Part shown: in pieces, positions 42,671-51,282 of the stretch | Layout: every line of letters begins with the position of its first letter | Position numbering within the stretch: the stretch's first letter is position 1 | DNA from: Ignavibacteriales bacterium | GTDB taxonomy: Bacteria; Bacteroidota; Ignavibacteria; UBA10030; SZUA-254 | Reading direction: 5' to 3' | Assembly: GCA_016218025.1 (NCBI GenBank) | Contig: JACRFD010000074.1 | Location: 116,060-180,059 of the forward strand | DNA length: 64,000 nt | Notes under the pieces: generated by a model | The model's input: only the letters and a program-made list of their open reading frames with translations | The model's database searches: none | What the model was told of the DNA's origin: nothing | Program-made: the position numbers and the translations under genes

Positions 42671-43597
42671 TTATTTGAAATATTCATAACGATATTTTAA
42701 AATTTCATATATTTTACCTTTTACTATCTCTTTTTTCTCAATTGGGTTTCCTTTTTTATCAAAAATGTAAGAGTAGGAATATCGAGTTATATCTCCTTTA
42801 TCATGTTTAACTTGTGTCTCTATCAGAAATCCCCTCTTATCATAATATTTATATATATTTGATAGACCAACTGATTTGTTATAAGATGTTTCGAAATATC
42901 CGGTAAATGTTGGATGAAAACATATTTTACTGTATGTGCCAGTATCTTTCTCAGAAATCCAACGACAAATTCTCTTTTTACCTCCATCTAAATATTCGTA
43001 ATTATATTCTTTAAGTAAACATAATATAGTATCTTTTATGGTGGTAATAGGGCGGGTTAATAAAGCCCATTTTATTATTCTTCCTATGGTGTCATATGTA
43101 TAATATTCTATTGATAATATTTTCCCTGTCTCTGAATAATATGTCTCAGACAACAAATATCCATTCTTATTGTATGTATAGACCGTGCGTGATGTGTCAA
43201 AGAAAATTCCAAATATTCCCCGACTGGTATCTTCAAAGTGATGAATTTGTAATTTACAAACAAGTCGATCAATACTGTCATACGAATATATATAAACATC
43301 CTGAGGATATTCAAGTATCCCATTCTTGGGGATTCTTTCATAATATGCTTCGTGTATTAATAGCTTACCGGATGAGTCGTATTCATATGCATTTCTCCGA
43401 TATGGTAAAGGAAGATTTCCTGTATCCCCGATGAAATGATACTCATCGATTTCTACTTTCTTAACATTAGAAGTTTTTATTCTCTCATTTTCAATCTCGC
43501 CTAATGTTTGAAATCTAATCTGGCGCTTATTTGTACAACCACAAATAAATACTATAAGCAAACATACGAATCCCTTTGAAAAAATAATTCTCATCAT
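42671..43597 (-). CDS. Hypothetical lipoprotein with YD/RHS-like repeats
   Basis: A 308-residue lipoprotein (lipobox FICGC). Its body is a series of short tyrosine-rich beta-hairpins such as AYEYDSSGKLLIHEAYYE, YIYSYDSIDRLVCKLQIH, YTYNKNGYLLSETYYSE and YYTYDTIGRIIKWALLTR, the pattern of YD/RHS-like repeats. No toxin or core domain follows. The gene stands alone and has low GC content. Function is unknown; surface-exposed sugar-binding or scaffold roles are possible. Confidence 0.65.
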   Translation of the reverse strand: MMRIIFSKGFVCLLIVFICGCTNKRQIRFQTLGEIENERIKTSNVKKVEIDEYHFIGDTGNLPLPYRRNAYEYDSSGKLLIHEAYYERIPKNGILEYPQDVYIYSYDSIDRLVCKLQIHHFEDTSRGIFGIFFDTSRTVYTYNKNGYLLSETYYSETGKILSIEYYTYDTIGRIIKWALLTRPITTIKDTILCLLKEYNYEYLDGGKKRICRWISEKDTGTYSKICFHPTFTGYFETSYNKSVGLSNIYKYYDKRGFLIETQVKHDKGDITRYSYSYIFDKKGNPIEKKEIVKGKIYEILKYRYEYFK

Positions 43598-43672
43598 TAT
43601 TGATATTACGATACCCTATTCGATCTGGAAGGTAGTTTCACTCTTGATGTGGTTTAGTTTTATCAACGCAAA

Positions 43673-44185
43673 TCATTCCACCGGTCTCACAACCAGCACC
43701 GGGCATGGCGCTTTGCGGACAACTTTCTCTGCCGTGCCGCCGAATAAGATATGCTCAACGCCCGTATGTCCGTGCGTGGCAATGATGATCATATCCACTT
43801 CTTCTTCGGTTGCTGCATTTATTATCTCAAGGAATGGTTTGCCAGTGCGTACAAATGTTTTCGCAGGAAGTATTCCAGCTATCATCTTTTCGGCAAGTTG
43901 TTTCAATTCAATTTCGCCGCGTTCGCGCAGTTCTTTTTCCATGCTCGGTACGGCAACCTGTCCGAAACTGAAATCTGCCGGATAAATCGTCGGCTCTACA
44001 ACATATACCAGCACCAAACCGGCGTTGTATTGCTTTGCGAAAGAGATCGCATATTGGAGAGCGTTTTTGGAATGTTCGGAAAAATCTATCGGCACAAGAA
44101 TTTTACGGATACTCAATGTGCCGCTTGAGATAAACTGTTTTTTCTGAACCGGTTTTTCTTTCTTCGCTTTGTTTTTGAGTTTCAT
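43673..44185 (-). CDS. Universal stress protein A-like
   Basis: A 170-residue protein with a single Usp domain after a basic 28-residue extension. ILVPIDFSEHSKNALQYAISFAKQYNAGLVLVYVVEP opens the fold, and the ATP-binding motif is G-x2-G-x9-G-T, seen as ATHGHTGVEHILFGGTAEKVVRKAPCPVLVV. It would bind ATP and act in stress survival. Signals are not visible. Confidence 0.9.
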   Translation of the reverse strand: MKLKNKAKKEKPVQKKQFISSGTLSIRKILVPIDFSEHSKNALQYAISFAKQYNAGLVLVYVVEPTIYPADFSFGQVAVPSMEKELRERGEIELKQLAEKMIAGILPAKTFVRTGKPFLEIINAATEEEVDMIIIATHGHTGVEHILFGGTAEKVVRKAPCPVLVVRPVE

Positions 44186-44280
44186 AAAAATTCTCCTGTT
44201 ACAAATTCAATAAATAAAAATCCCCAAACCATTGTTATGATTCAGGGATTATGATTGTCTTTTAAAAATTTGAATTCTCC

Positions 44281-45198
44281 TTAAATAAACTTCAACCAGC
44301 CGTGTTTATCGTTACCGTTCTGAATAATATCGAAGAATAACTCCTGCATCTTCATTGTAATCGGTCCGGGTTTTCCGGTTCCTACCTTAATATGATTTAC
44401 AGAACGCACTGGTGTTATTTCTGCCGCTGTGCCGGTGAAAAATATTTCGTCGGCAATAGATAAAAGCTCTCTCGGTACCTGAACTTCTCTTATATCAAAA
44501 CCGTTTTCACGAAGCATTGTAATCACGCTTGACCTAGTTATGCCGGGTAAAATTCCGGATGATAAAGGAGGTGTATAAACAACATTATCTTTTACAATGA
44601 AAATATTTTCACCGCTGCCTTCGCTGACATACCCGTGCACATCGAGCGCTATTCCTTCCACAAATCCCATTTTTAACGCTTCAACTTTTATTAATTGAGA
44701 ATTTGCATAATTGGCGCCTGTCTTCGCCATTGTGGGAAGGGTGTTTGGCGCAGGACGGTTCCAGGATGAAACGCAAACATCAATGCCGTTTTGAAGCGCG
44801 TCTGCCCCCAAATATGTAGCCCATTCCCAAACTGCAATCGCCACATCAACCGGATTATTCAGCGGATACACACCGACATCGCCATAACCTCTGTAAACAA
44901 CCGGACGAATATAACACGCCTTCATTTTGTTGGCATGAATTGTATCGATGCATCCTTTTTCTAAATCTTTAATGTTATAAGGAATTTCGGTATAATACAT
45001 TTTTGTCGAATCGAATAATCTTTCAAGATGTTTATCGAGACGGAAAATTGCCGAACCTTTTTTCGTGTTGTAACATCTTATGCCTTCGAACCAGCTTGAG
45101 CCGTAATGAATCACATGAGATAAAACATGAATGGTGGCATCGTTCCAGTTAACAAGTTTTCCATTCATCCAGATTTTTTCAACGGACTTTACAGGCAT
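44281..45198 (-). CDS. ilvE: Branched-chain amino acid aminotransferase
   Basis: A 305-residue fold-type IV PLP enzyme that transfers amino groups between glutamate and leucine, isoleucine or valine. Motifs are VLSHVIHYGSSWFEGIRCY, VRPVVYRGYGDVGVYP, MAKTGANYANSQLIKVEA with the region around the PLP lysine, SEGSGENIFIVKDN and TPPLSSGILPGITRSSVI. Length is typical for IlvE. It is 14 bases after the GNAT-like gene and may be co-transcribed with it. Confidence 0.93.
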   Translation of the reverse strand: MPVKSVEKIWMNGKLVNWNDATIHVLSHVIHYGSSWFEGIRCYNTKKGSAIFRLDKHLERLFDSTKMYYTEIPYNIKDLEKGCIDTIHANKMKACYIRPVVYRGYGDVGVYPLNNPVDVAIAVWEWATYLGADALQNGIDVCVSSWNRPAPNTLPTMAKTGANYANSQLIKVEALKMGFVEGIALDVHGYVSEGSGENIFIVKDNVVYTPPLSSGILPGITRSSVITMLRENGFDIREVQVPRELLSIADEIFFTGTAAEITPVRSVNHIKVGTGKPGPITMKMQELFFDIIQNGNDKHGWLKFI

Positions 45199-45212
45199 AA
45201 CTTCACTTTTCG

Positions 45213-46331
45213 TTATAGAGATGTTTCATAAAGTCGGTATGTTTTAGATCGCTCAGCATTTAAAAATTCTGCCGCGCGGTTCATCATCGTATTATCTTCA
45301 AGCACCCAGCCCGCTTCTCCGTCAGGATAACCATTTTCGGTGCAACGCTTAGCAGTTTCGTAAAACAAAACGCTGGCTGCTCCGGTTTTCAATCTCTCTG
45401 GTATAACACCAAGAACTAATACTCTTACCCAGTTTATTTTCTTTTTGTGCCAGAGGAGACGGAAAATTCCCGGCAATAGATAACCATTTTTGTTATGTTT
45501 TAGAGCGATATTCAAATCGGGTATTGACAAAGAAAAACCGATCGGTTCACCATTGAATTCTGCAATAATAACAAGCTCCGGTACAATAATTTGTTTAAGA
45601 TCCTTCGCGAGGTAATCGAACTCTTCGTTCGTCATCTGTACCGCTCCCCAGTTATATTGCCACGCTCTATTATAGAGGCGTTTGATATCATCAACTTCTT
45701 TGTCGAAATTTTTCATGTCGATTGTTCTGAACTTCAATCCTTCGCGCTGTGCTACCCTGCCTGCAATATTGGTGAGACGTTCATTGAGCGATCTTTCCTT
45801 AGAAACATGATACGCGTAAAGATCTTTGATTTTTGGAATTCCGGCACTTATAACAAGATTATCATAGTAAGGCGGATTGTACGGCATTAGAATAACCGGC
45901 AGCTTATCGAAACCATCGATCAACATTCCATACTCATCATTCACAGATGGATTCGCTGGTCCGCGCATACCTGTCATGCCGCGTGCTTTCAACCAATCTT
46001 TTACAGTCTTGAATAACGCATTCGCTACAGATTGATCGTTGACGCATTCAAAGAAACCGAAAAATCCGATCTTATCGTTATGCTCTTTGTTATGATTGTG
46101 ATTGATGATTGCGGCAATTCTTCCTACGATTTCACCATCTTTGTAAGCAAGGAAGAATTCCACATCCGCATGTTTATAGAATGGATTATTTTTTTTGTCT
46201 ACAAGCTTTTTACGATCCATTAAAAGCGGCGGGACCCAGTTCGGTTCGTTTTTATAAATTTTCCATGGGAATTTTATAAATAGATTTAAATCCTTCTTAC
46301 CGCTAACCGGATTGACACTGATTGTACTCAT
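45213..46331 (-). CDS. GNAT-fold acyltransferase, candidate bacterial ceramide synthase
   Basis: A 372-residue protein of the YghO-like GNAT group. The N-terminal LFIKFPWKIYKNEPNWVPPLLMDRKKL and FYKHADVEFFLAYKDGEIVGRIAAIINHNHN, and the middle GMRGPANPSVNDEYGMLIDGFDKLPVILMPYNPPYY, are hallmarks. C-terminally a GNAT core reads VIIAEFNGEPIGFSLSIPDLN. It lies 9 bases after a serine-palmitoyltransferase-like gene, with an NAD-dependent reductase-like gene divergent from that. Bacterial ceramide synthases that N-acylate sphinganine belong to the GNAT fold and neighbour SPT. Assigning this activity is inference from context; simple N-acetyltransferase is the database-style alternative. Confidence 0.7.
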   Translation of the reverse strand: MSTISVNPVSGKKDLNLFIKFPWKIYKNEPNWVPPLLMDRKKLVDKKNNPFYKHADVEFFLAYKDGEIVGRIAAIINHNHNKEHNDKIGFFGFFECVNDQSVANALFKTVKDWLKARGMTGMRGPANPSVNDEYGMLIDGFDKLPVILMPYNPPYYDNLVISAGIPKIKDLYAYHVSKERSLNERLTNIAGRVAQREGLKFRTIDMKNFDKEVDDIKRLYNRAWQYNWGAVQMTNEEFDYLAKDLKQIIVPELVIIAEFNGEPIGFSLSIPDLNIALKHNKNGYLLPGIFRLLWHKKKINWVRVLVLGVIPERLKTGAASVLFYETAKRCTENGYPDGEAGWVLEDNTMMNRAAEFLNAERSKTYRLYETSL

Positions 46332-46340
46332 AGGAAATAT

Positions 46341-47579
46341 TTAAGAAATGATTCCGAGTTTTTTCCCTGTCACTTTGAACACTTCGAGGATTTTATCAAG
46401 ATGATGATTCTCATGAGTTGCCATATAACTTGTTCGCATCATTTGCAAACCGGGAGGAACACCGGGACTAATGAATGCATTTACAAAAACACCATTGTCA
46501 AATAATTCACGCCAAAAACGAAATGCGAGTAGATCATCACCCACTATCACTGGAACAACAGCCGATTGCCCTTCGATAATATTGAACCCCAACTCCTTGA
46601 AACCTTTTCGCATCTTATTTGCATTTTTTATGAGATTGGTGATACGCTCAGGTTCTTTTTCAACAATTTCGAGAGCGGCAAGAGCCGAAGCAACTGAAGC
46701 GGGTGTTGGACTTGCACTAAAAATAAGCGCCGGTGAATGATGTTTCAGAAAATTTATTATTCTTTCATTGCCGACCACGAAACCGCCAAGCGATGCAAAA
46801 GTTTTACTGAACGTTCCGAATGTTAGATCGACTTCGTTTTCCAATCCAAAATGACTTGCAGTACCGCGCCCACCTTTTCCTATTACACCAATTGAATGAG
46901 CGTCATCCACTAAAACTCGCGCGTTATATTTCTTAGCGACTTCAACCAACGCCGGAAGATTAACAATATCTCCGGTTGTGCTGAACACGCCATCGGTAAC
47001 AATCAGTTTCCCTGCTTCCTTCGGCAACCGAGATATAACACGCTCTAAATCTTGTATATCGTTATGTTTGTATCTAACGAAATCAGCGAACAATCCTTTC
47101 GCCATCATATATCCCGCCACAATACTCGCGTGATTGTCTTTATCCGTTACAACATATTCACCGCGTTGAACCAATGTTGGAATAATTCCCTGTCCGGTTT
47201 GATATCCGGTGCTGAACAGCAGACATGCCTCTTTGTTCATAAACTTTGCCAGGCGTTCTTCCAACTGATAATGAAGATCAAGAGTGCCGGTAAGATAACG
47301 TGAACCCGAGCATCCGGTTCCATAATGCTGAACAGCTTTGATTGCTGCTTCTTTAACTTTGGGGTGCGCGGTTAAGCCCAAATAATTATTGGACCCTGCC
47401 ATTATTATTTTGCGTCCTTCTATTTGAACAACTGGACCTTCGTTTTCTTCTATGGCACGAAAATAAGGATAAAAACCGGCGGCTTTTACCTCATCAGCGC
47501 GTGTGAAATCCCAGCATTTTTGAAAAAGATCGACTGTCTCTTTTGTTTTCGTTGTTTGAGTATCAATGGTTTGATTCAT
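46341..47579 (-). CDS. Serine palmitoyltransferase-like alpha-oxoamine synthase
   Basis: A 412-residue PLP enzyme of the alpha-oxoamine synthase family. The PLP-lysine motif reads [17 protein letters not shown], which resembles serine palmitoyltransferase (GTFSKS..) more than BioF or KBL (TLGKA..). Other motifs are [41 protein letters not shown] and [20 protein letters not shown] condenses serine with an acyl donor to make 3-ketosphinganine, the first step of sphingolipid synthesis. The neighbouring GNAT and reductase genes support this. 2-amino-3-ketobutyrate ligase cannot be excluded. Confidence 0.75.
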   Translation of the reverse strand: MNQTIDTQTTKTKETVDLFQKCWDFTRADEVKAAGFYPYFRAIEENEGPVVQIEGRKIIMAGSNNYLGLTAHPKVKEAAIKAVQHYGTGCSGSRYLTGTLDLHYQLEERLAKFMNKEACLLFSTGYQTGQGIIPTLVQRGEYVVTDKDNHASIVAGYMMAKGLFADFVRYKHNDIQDLERVISRLPKEAGKLIVTDGVFSTTGDIVNLPALVEVAKKYNARVLVDDAHSIGVIGKGGRGTASHFGLENEVDLTFGTFSKTFASLGGFVVGNERIINFLKHHSPALIFSASPTPASVASALAALEIVEKEPERITNLIKNANKMRKGFKELGFNIIEGQSAVVPVIVGDDLLAFRFWRELFDNGVFVNAFISPGVPPGLQMMRTSYMATHENHHLDKILEVFKVTGKKLGIIS

Positions 47580-47705
47580 AAAATATTATAGAATTGAATT
47601 AAAATCGGTATGAATAATGAAATTGCTATCCTAAATTTTTTTTAATATACTTGATTGCCGTTTAAAAAGCAATTTATCAACAATTTCATTCATTACGCGA
47701 TTTTT

Positions 47706-48689
47706 ATGAAAATTTTAATAACTGGTGCAACAGGTTTCATTGGAAGCCATCTAACCGAGGAACTGCAGAAGCGAGGACATACAATCAGATGCTTGATAAG
47801 AAAAAACTCGAATCTTGAATGGATTAATCATCTGCCTGTTGAATATATTGAAGGCGATTATTCTGATATCAATTCATTGAAAAAGACGGTTGCTGATGTC
47901 GATCAGATTTACCATACAGCAGGAGTCACTAAATCGAAAACAAAAGATGGTTATTTCAAGGGAAATCATATCTCCACGCGAAATTTACTGCAAGCAGTTT
48001 TAGCATCGAATAAAAATTTGAAACGTTTTATTCAGATTAGCAGCGGAACGGCAACCGGACCGAGCGTTGATGGAAATCCGATAAAAGAAGATGCCCCGCT
48101 TCATCCGATTACCACTTATGGTATTAGTAAGATGGAAGCGGAAAAAGAATGCCTGCGGCTCATGGATAAAATACCGATAACGATTGTACGCCCGCCGGCA
48201 GTTTACGGTCCTCGCGATAAAGATGTTTTTGAATTTTTTAACACGATCAACAAAGGTTTGCAACCCATGGTTGGTTTTAAAGATACTTATGTGAGTCTTA
48301 TACATGTTAAAGATTTGGTAAACGGTATAATCCTCGCCGGCGAACATAACCAATCAGCAGGACAAACATATTTTATTTCGAGCGAAAGATATTATAACTG
48401 GAAAGAGCTGGGTCTATTAACATCACGAATTATGAACAAGAAAGTTTTTCGTCTTCGAATTCCAAAATCATTTATTTACGTTATTGCAACCATCGCTGAA
48501 TTTACATCTCTTTTCAGCAGCAAACCCGCACTTATTAATTTAGAAAAAGCCAGAGACATGGTTCAGGATGCATGGACATTCAGTGTAGAAAAGGCGAAAC
48601 GTGAATTAGGATTCAGGGAATTGTTATCAATTGAAGACGGAATTACCGACACGGTAAATTGGTACCGCGATCACGGTTGGCTGAAGTAG
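47706..48689 (+). CDS. NAD-dependent epimerase/dehydratase, candidate ceramide reductase
   Basis: An extended short-chain dehydrogenase of 327 residues, read from the ATG at 47706 where MKILITGATGFIGSHLTEELQKRGH opens the Rossmann fold; an earlier in-frame start at 47655 would add 17 unlikely residues. The catalytic Tyr-x-x-x-Lys is TTYGISKMEAEK, and VRPPAVYGPRDKD follows. It diverges from the SPT-like gene, 126 bases between starts. In known sphingolipid loci a reductase of this family reduces the 3-keto group. That role is inference; a sugar epimerase is the alternative. Confidence 0.75.
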   Translation: MKILITGATGFIGSHLTEELQKRGHTIRCLIRKNSNLEWINHLPVEYIEGDYSDINSLKKTVADVDQIYHTAGVTKSKTKDGYFKGNHISTRNLLQAVLASNKNLKRFIQISSGTATGPSVDGNPIKEDAPLHPITTYGISKMEAEKECLRLMDKIPITIVRPPAVYGPRDKDVFEFFNTINKGLQPMVGFKDTYVSLIHVKDLVNGIILAGEHNQSAGQTYFISSERYYNWKELGLLTSRIMNKKVFRLRIPKSFIYVIATIAEFTSLFSSKPALINLEKARDMVQDAWTFSVEKAKRELGFRELLSIEDGITDTVNWYRDHGWLK

Positions 48690-48702
48690 TTTTATCAATT
48701 GT

Positions 48703-48731
48703 TTGCTTTACCATCGGTATTTTTGTATATT
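48703..48731 (+). promoter_or_regulatory. Promoter of the initiator tRNA gene
   Basis: TTGCTT (48703-48708), 17 bases, TATATT (48726-48731). The tRNA begins 14 bases after the -10 element. Confidence 0.6.
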
Positions 48732-48745
48732 GATGTGCAAATGAT

Positions 48746-48818
48746 CGCGGGGTGGAGCAATTGGTAGCTCGTTGGGCTCATAACCCAAAGGCTGTAGGTT
48801 CAAGTCCTACCCCCGCTA
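48746..48818 (+). tRNA. Initiator tRNA-fMet (anticodon CAT)
   Basis: A complete 73-base cloverleaf. Position 1 is C and position 72 is T, an unpaired end as required for formylation and initiation. The anticodon stem is TTGGG/CCCAA with three consecutive G-C pairs next to the loop CTCATAA, the mark of initiator tRNA. The T loop is TTCAAGT. CCA is not encoded (ACT follows position 72). The last bases, CCCCGCTACT, recur at 51204-51213. Confidence 0.95.
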
Positions 48819-48820
48819 CT
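48811..48820. repeat. Direct repeat copy 1 (tRNA-fMet 3' end)
   Basis: CCCCGCTACT, the 3' acceptor strand of the tRNA plus three bases, is identical to 51204-51213. The two copies bracket the abiE genes. Confidence 0.55.
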
Positions 48821-48826
48821 TGATAG

Positions 48827-48860
48827 GCCGATTCTGAAAAGATTCGGCTTATTTTTTTTT
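48827..48860 (+). terminator. Terminator after tRNA-fMet
   Basis: GCCGA/TCGGC stem (with further weak pairing inside) followed by a run of nine T. It lies about 8 bases after the tRNA. Confidence 0.7.
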
Positions 48861-49030
48861 ACCTGACCAGAGTTAAATCTGCAAGCCAATAAATATTTCC
48901 GTTTTGTTTAGTGTGTGAAATATTTTTTGATTTGATTGAGCCACGACAAAATCACCTACACATTTGAAAAATTAACTACCAATGGTAAAATACTTCAATT
49001 TGCGTACTGAATATATGATCCATGTAATAT

Positions 49031-49996
49031 TTATGATTTATTATCAATGCCAAAATGTTTTCTATGATGTTGTAATTTCCACAACACAGCAGGATGATTT
49101 TTCAATTGTGTGGATTGGGTAACATCCGTAAAAAGTAGCTCAGGTTCATATATACCTTCATCTAAGAAACGATTCATGAACCGTTTCTCGCCTTCATCAT
49201 ATTGCAGAAGTTCAGAAAGAAAGTTCTTCGTTGCGTTCTTCATCATATCAAGATCGACTGACTGGTTTGACATTCGAAGCGGATTTAGTTGCTCATCAAC
49301 CATTTTTTGATCTATGCCATCCACTGTGTGGAAATTTTTTTCCCTCCAATCATCATCACAGGTGATTCCAAAGAGAATTAGGTTTTTCCTTAATTTTGAC
49401 ATATCAAACGAACCATGCACTTGAGACAACTTAAAGACATCATAGAGATCTCTCGCTGCGGAACGATCTAATAATGCTTTGATCTTACCGGAAAATAATT
49501 CTTCAATAGAAACGACTCGACACCCAAACATATAATCCTCATCTAATGGATAAGGACGTTTCAATTCAACTCCCCAAACTGGAATTCGCATGATATAATT
49601 AAGATCGACTTCTAAGGTGAAATTCCCACCAAAGGCACTTGGTGCTCGTAACCGCCATTTTGCGCCGGCATGCTCTTCAGTAGGAGCGTTTTCTACTGAG
49701 ATTCCTCTCGATTGAATGAGGCGTTTCATTTCCTTTTCCAATTTCGGACGCTCTTCAAGCATCGTTTCTCGTTCTATATTTCCGATGTAATTTAGATCGA
49801 TATCCACAGAGAGTCGCGGTAACTGAAAATAAAAAAGATTGATTGCTGTACCGCCTTTCAGTGCAAATTGTTTACTTAGAAGCGGATGCCGGTTGATTTC
49901 TCTTAAGAGATCAAGAAGTGTCATCTGTTTTTGCAGACTGTCGGAACGAAAACCAGTCTTCTCGGAGAGCTTATTGAGATATTCCTTTGAGAACAT
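49031..49996 (-). CDS. abiEii: AbiEii-type nucleotidyltransferase toxin
   Basis: A 321-residue nucleotidyltransferase (MNT fold) toxin. The catalytic motif is ALKGGTAINLFYFQLPRLSVDIDLNYIG: GG-T followed by the Asp-x-Asp pair. RSAARDLYDVFKL lies later, as in AbiEii. The ATG at 49996 is chosen over an upstream in-frame start because GGAGGAG stands just before it and it overlaps the abiEi stop by one base (TAATG). In AbiE systems this enzyme modifies tRNA or RNA with nucleotides and blocks growth on phage infection. Confidence 0.9.
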   Translation of the reverse strand: MFSKEYLNKLSEKTGFRSDSLQKQMTLLDLLREINRHPLLSKQFALKGGTAINLFYFQLPRLSVDIDLNYIGNIERETMLEERPKLEKEMKRLIQSRGISVENAPTEEHAGAKWRLRAPSAFGGNFTLEVDLNYIMRIPVWGVELKRPYPLDEDYMFGCRVVSIEELFSGKIKALLDRSAARDLYDVFKLSQVHGSFDMSKLRKNLILFGITCDDDWREKNFHTVDGIDQKMVDEQLNPLRMSNQSVDLDMMKNATKNFLSELLQYDEGEKRFMNRFLDEGIYEPELLFTDVTQSTQLKNHPAVLWKLQHHRKHFGIDNKS

Positions 49997-50787
49997 TAGA
50001 ACTCCTCCCACCTTTTACTATCGACCACAGCAGGGACGATCAGTTTCCAGCGTTTCTTGAGTACATTTTCTTTTCGATTTCGGTCCCAGTACACCGGTTG
50101 TGATGGACAATTGTGTTCAAGCTCTTGTAACAAAGATTCTTCGACATGAAATTCGTCACGATGTTGTTCAAGGAAGAAACCAACTTTCGCAAATAGCGCT
50201 TTCCGATCGCGGAACGCAAGATATTTTAGGAGTAGATCAAATGAAAGATACGGCATCTTCTCGGCTGAATGATACAGTTCTTCAAAACCTCCTGCATACT
50301 CGGGGTGATCGAGGCAATCAACAAATGTTCGCTCTTTCCCTGTCACTAGAATTTTTTTTCCAAGTCGTTCGACTTTTTCAACGCCGAAACCTTCATTACT
50401 CTTCCGTGTAAGTTCAATTGGATAGGATAATGGTATAAAACGGAATGAGTTGAAAGTCAATAAGTGTTGACGTTTGCTTGTCAAATAATAGAGAGAGTTA
50501 AATACACTATGCCCAAAACCCAACAAATCAAAAGCGGAATGATACGCTATGAGGGCATCTTGTGCCAACTTGGAGGCAACAATAAATTCATCAGGAGAAG
50601 ATTTCAAACCAGTATGTCCTTTCACGAAATAGACGCCGCGGCGCAATGGCTTGATATACCCACTCATTGTGTATTGCTTTAATTGAGTCTGCAGAGTATG
50701 TAACGAGCGACCTTCCCTGAAAGCCTTCTTAAATTCGTTGACAGTAAAAACTGGATTTTCCTCAAAAAATATTTTTAGCTCGCTCAC
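49996..50787 (-). CDS. abiEi: AbiEi-type antitoxin and transcriptional regulator
   Basis: A 263-residue protein with an N-terminal winged helix (PVFTVNEFKKAFREGRSLHTLQTQLKQYTMSGYIKPLRRGVYFVKG), followed by the AbiEi C-terminal antitoxin domain (FIVASKLAQDALIAYHSAFDLLGFGH; KERTFVDCLDHPEYAGGFEELY). It normally represses its own operon by binding upstream inverted repeats and neutralises AbiEii. The toxin gene overlaps its stop. The pair lies between tRNA-fMet and a copy of the tRNA 3' end. Confidence 0.88.
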   Translation of the reverse strand: MSELKIFFEENPVFTVNEFKKAFREGRSLHTLQTQLKQYTMSGYIKPLRRGVYFVKGHTGLKSSPDEFIVASKLAQDALIAYHSAFDLLGFGHSVFNSLYYLTSKRQHLLTFNSFRFIPLSYPIELTRKSNEGFGVEKVERLGKKILVTGKERTFVDCLDHPEYAGGFEELYHSAEKMPYLSFDLLLKYLAFRDRKALFAKVGFFLEQHRDEFHVEESLLQELEHNCPSQPVYWDRNRKENVLKKRWKLIVPAVVDSKRWEEF

Positions 50788-51203
50788 TTTATTGTACTTT
50801 CTGATTTTTATTGGTAAGGTTTATACCCACAACGCTCATTAATTGCAATTATTACTTGTAATAAATGTTGATTATTGGTATATAACATACCTATTAATCA
50901 CAATAAAAGCAAGTATCCAACAAAAGAGAAACATTTGATCGTAGAAAACAGATTTGATACTCTATGAGTAAACTATCTGATAACAATCTGCGTAATCAGA
51001 GCAACTTGCACTGGTGTAACCTCTGGAAAATGGCAAGATTGGGATTGCTTCAAGAAGCTACTCAACTCTTTAGAATTAGGTTCAACAGTCCTAATGAGCG
51101 ATGGTATCGTCTCAGCCAATAAGAGAGCAGATCTGCCTATCTTGCAATAATTTTCGAGGGATATGGACCTGACTGGATTCTTTCTGTACGTTACATGGTT
51201 TGT
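50788..51203. other. Gene-free stretch upstream of abiE
   Basis: AT-rich DNA with no convincing gene on either strand. It should hold the abiE promoter and operator. A short tRNA 3' end copy and a terminator follow it. Confidence 0.5.
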
Positions 51204-51213
51204 CCCCGCTACT
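51204..51213. repeat. Direct repeat copy 2 (tRNA-fMet 3' end)
   Basis: The ten bases CCCCGCTACT equal the end of tRNA-fMet. A strong terminator follows 8 bases later, as expected if this were once the end of the tRNA gene. No tRNA body precedes it. Confidence 0.5.
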
Positions 51214-51220
51214 AAAACGG

Positions 51221-51256
51221 AAAAGTCCGACAACGTGTCGGACTTTTTCGTTTTTA
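51221..51256 (+). terminator. Rho-independent terminator beside the orphan tRNA end
   Basis: Stem AAAAGTCCGACA / TGTCGGACTTTT with a two-base centre, followed by TCGTTTTT. No complete gene ends just before it on the plus strand, which fits an orphaned tRNA terminator. It also lies past the end of the convergent DUF4153 gene. Confidence 0.8.
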
Positions 51257-51282
51257 TTGTTTGGTGATGGACAATTGAATTC

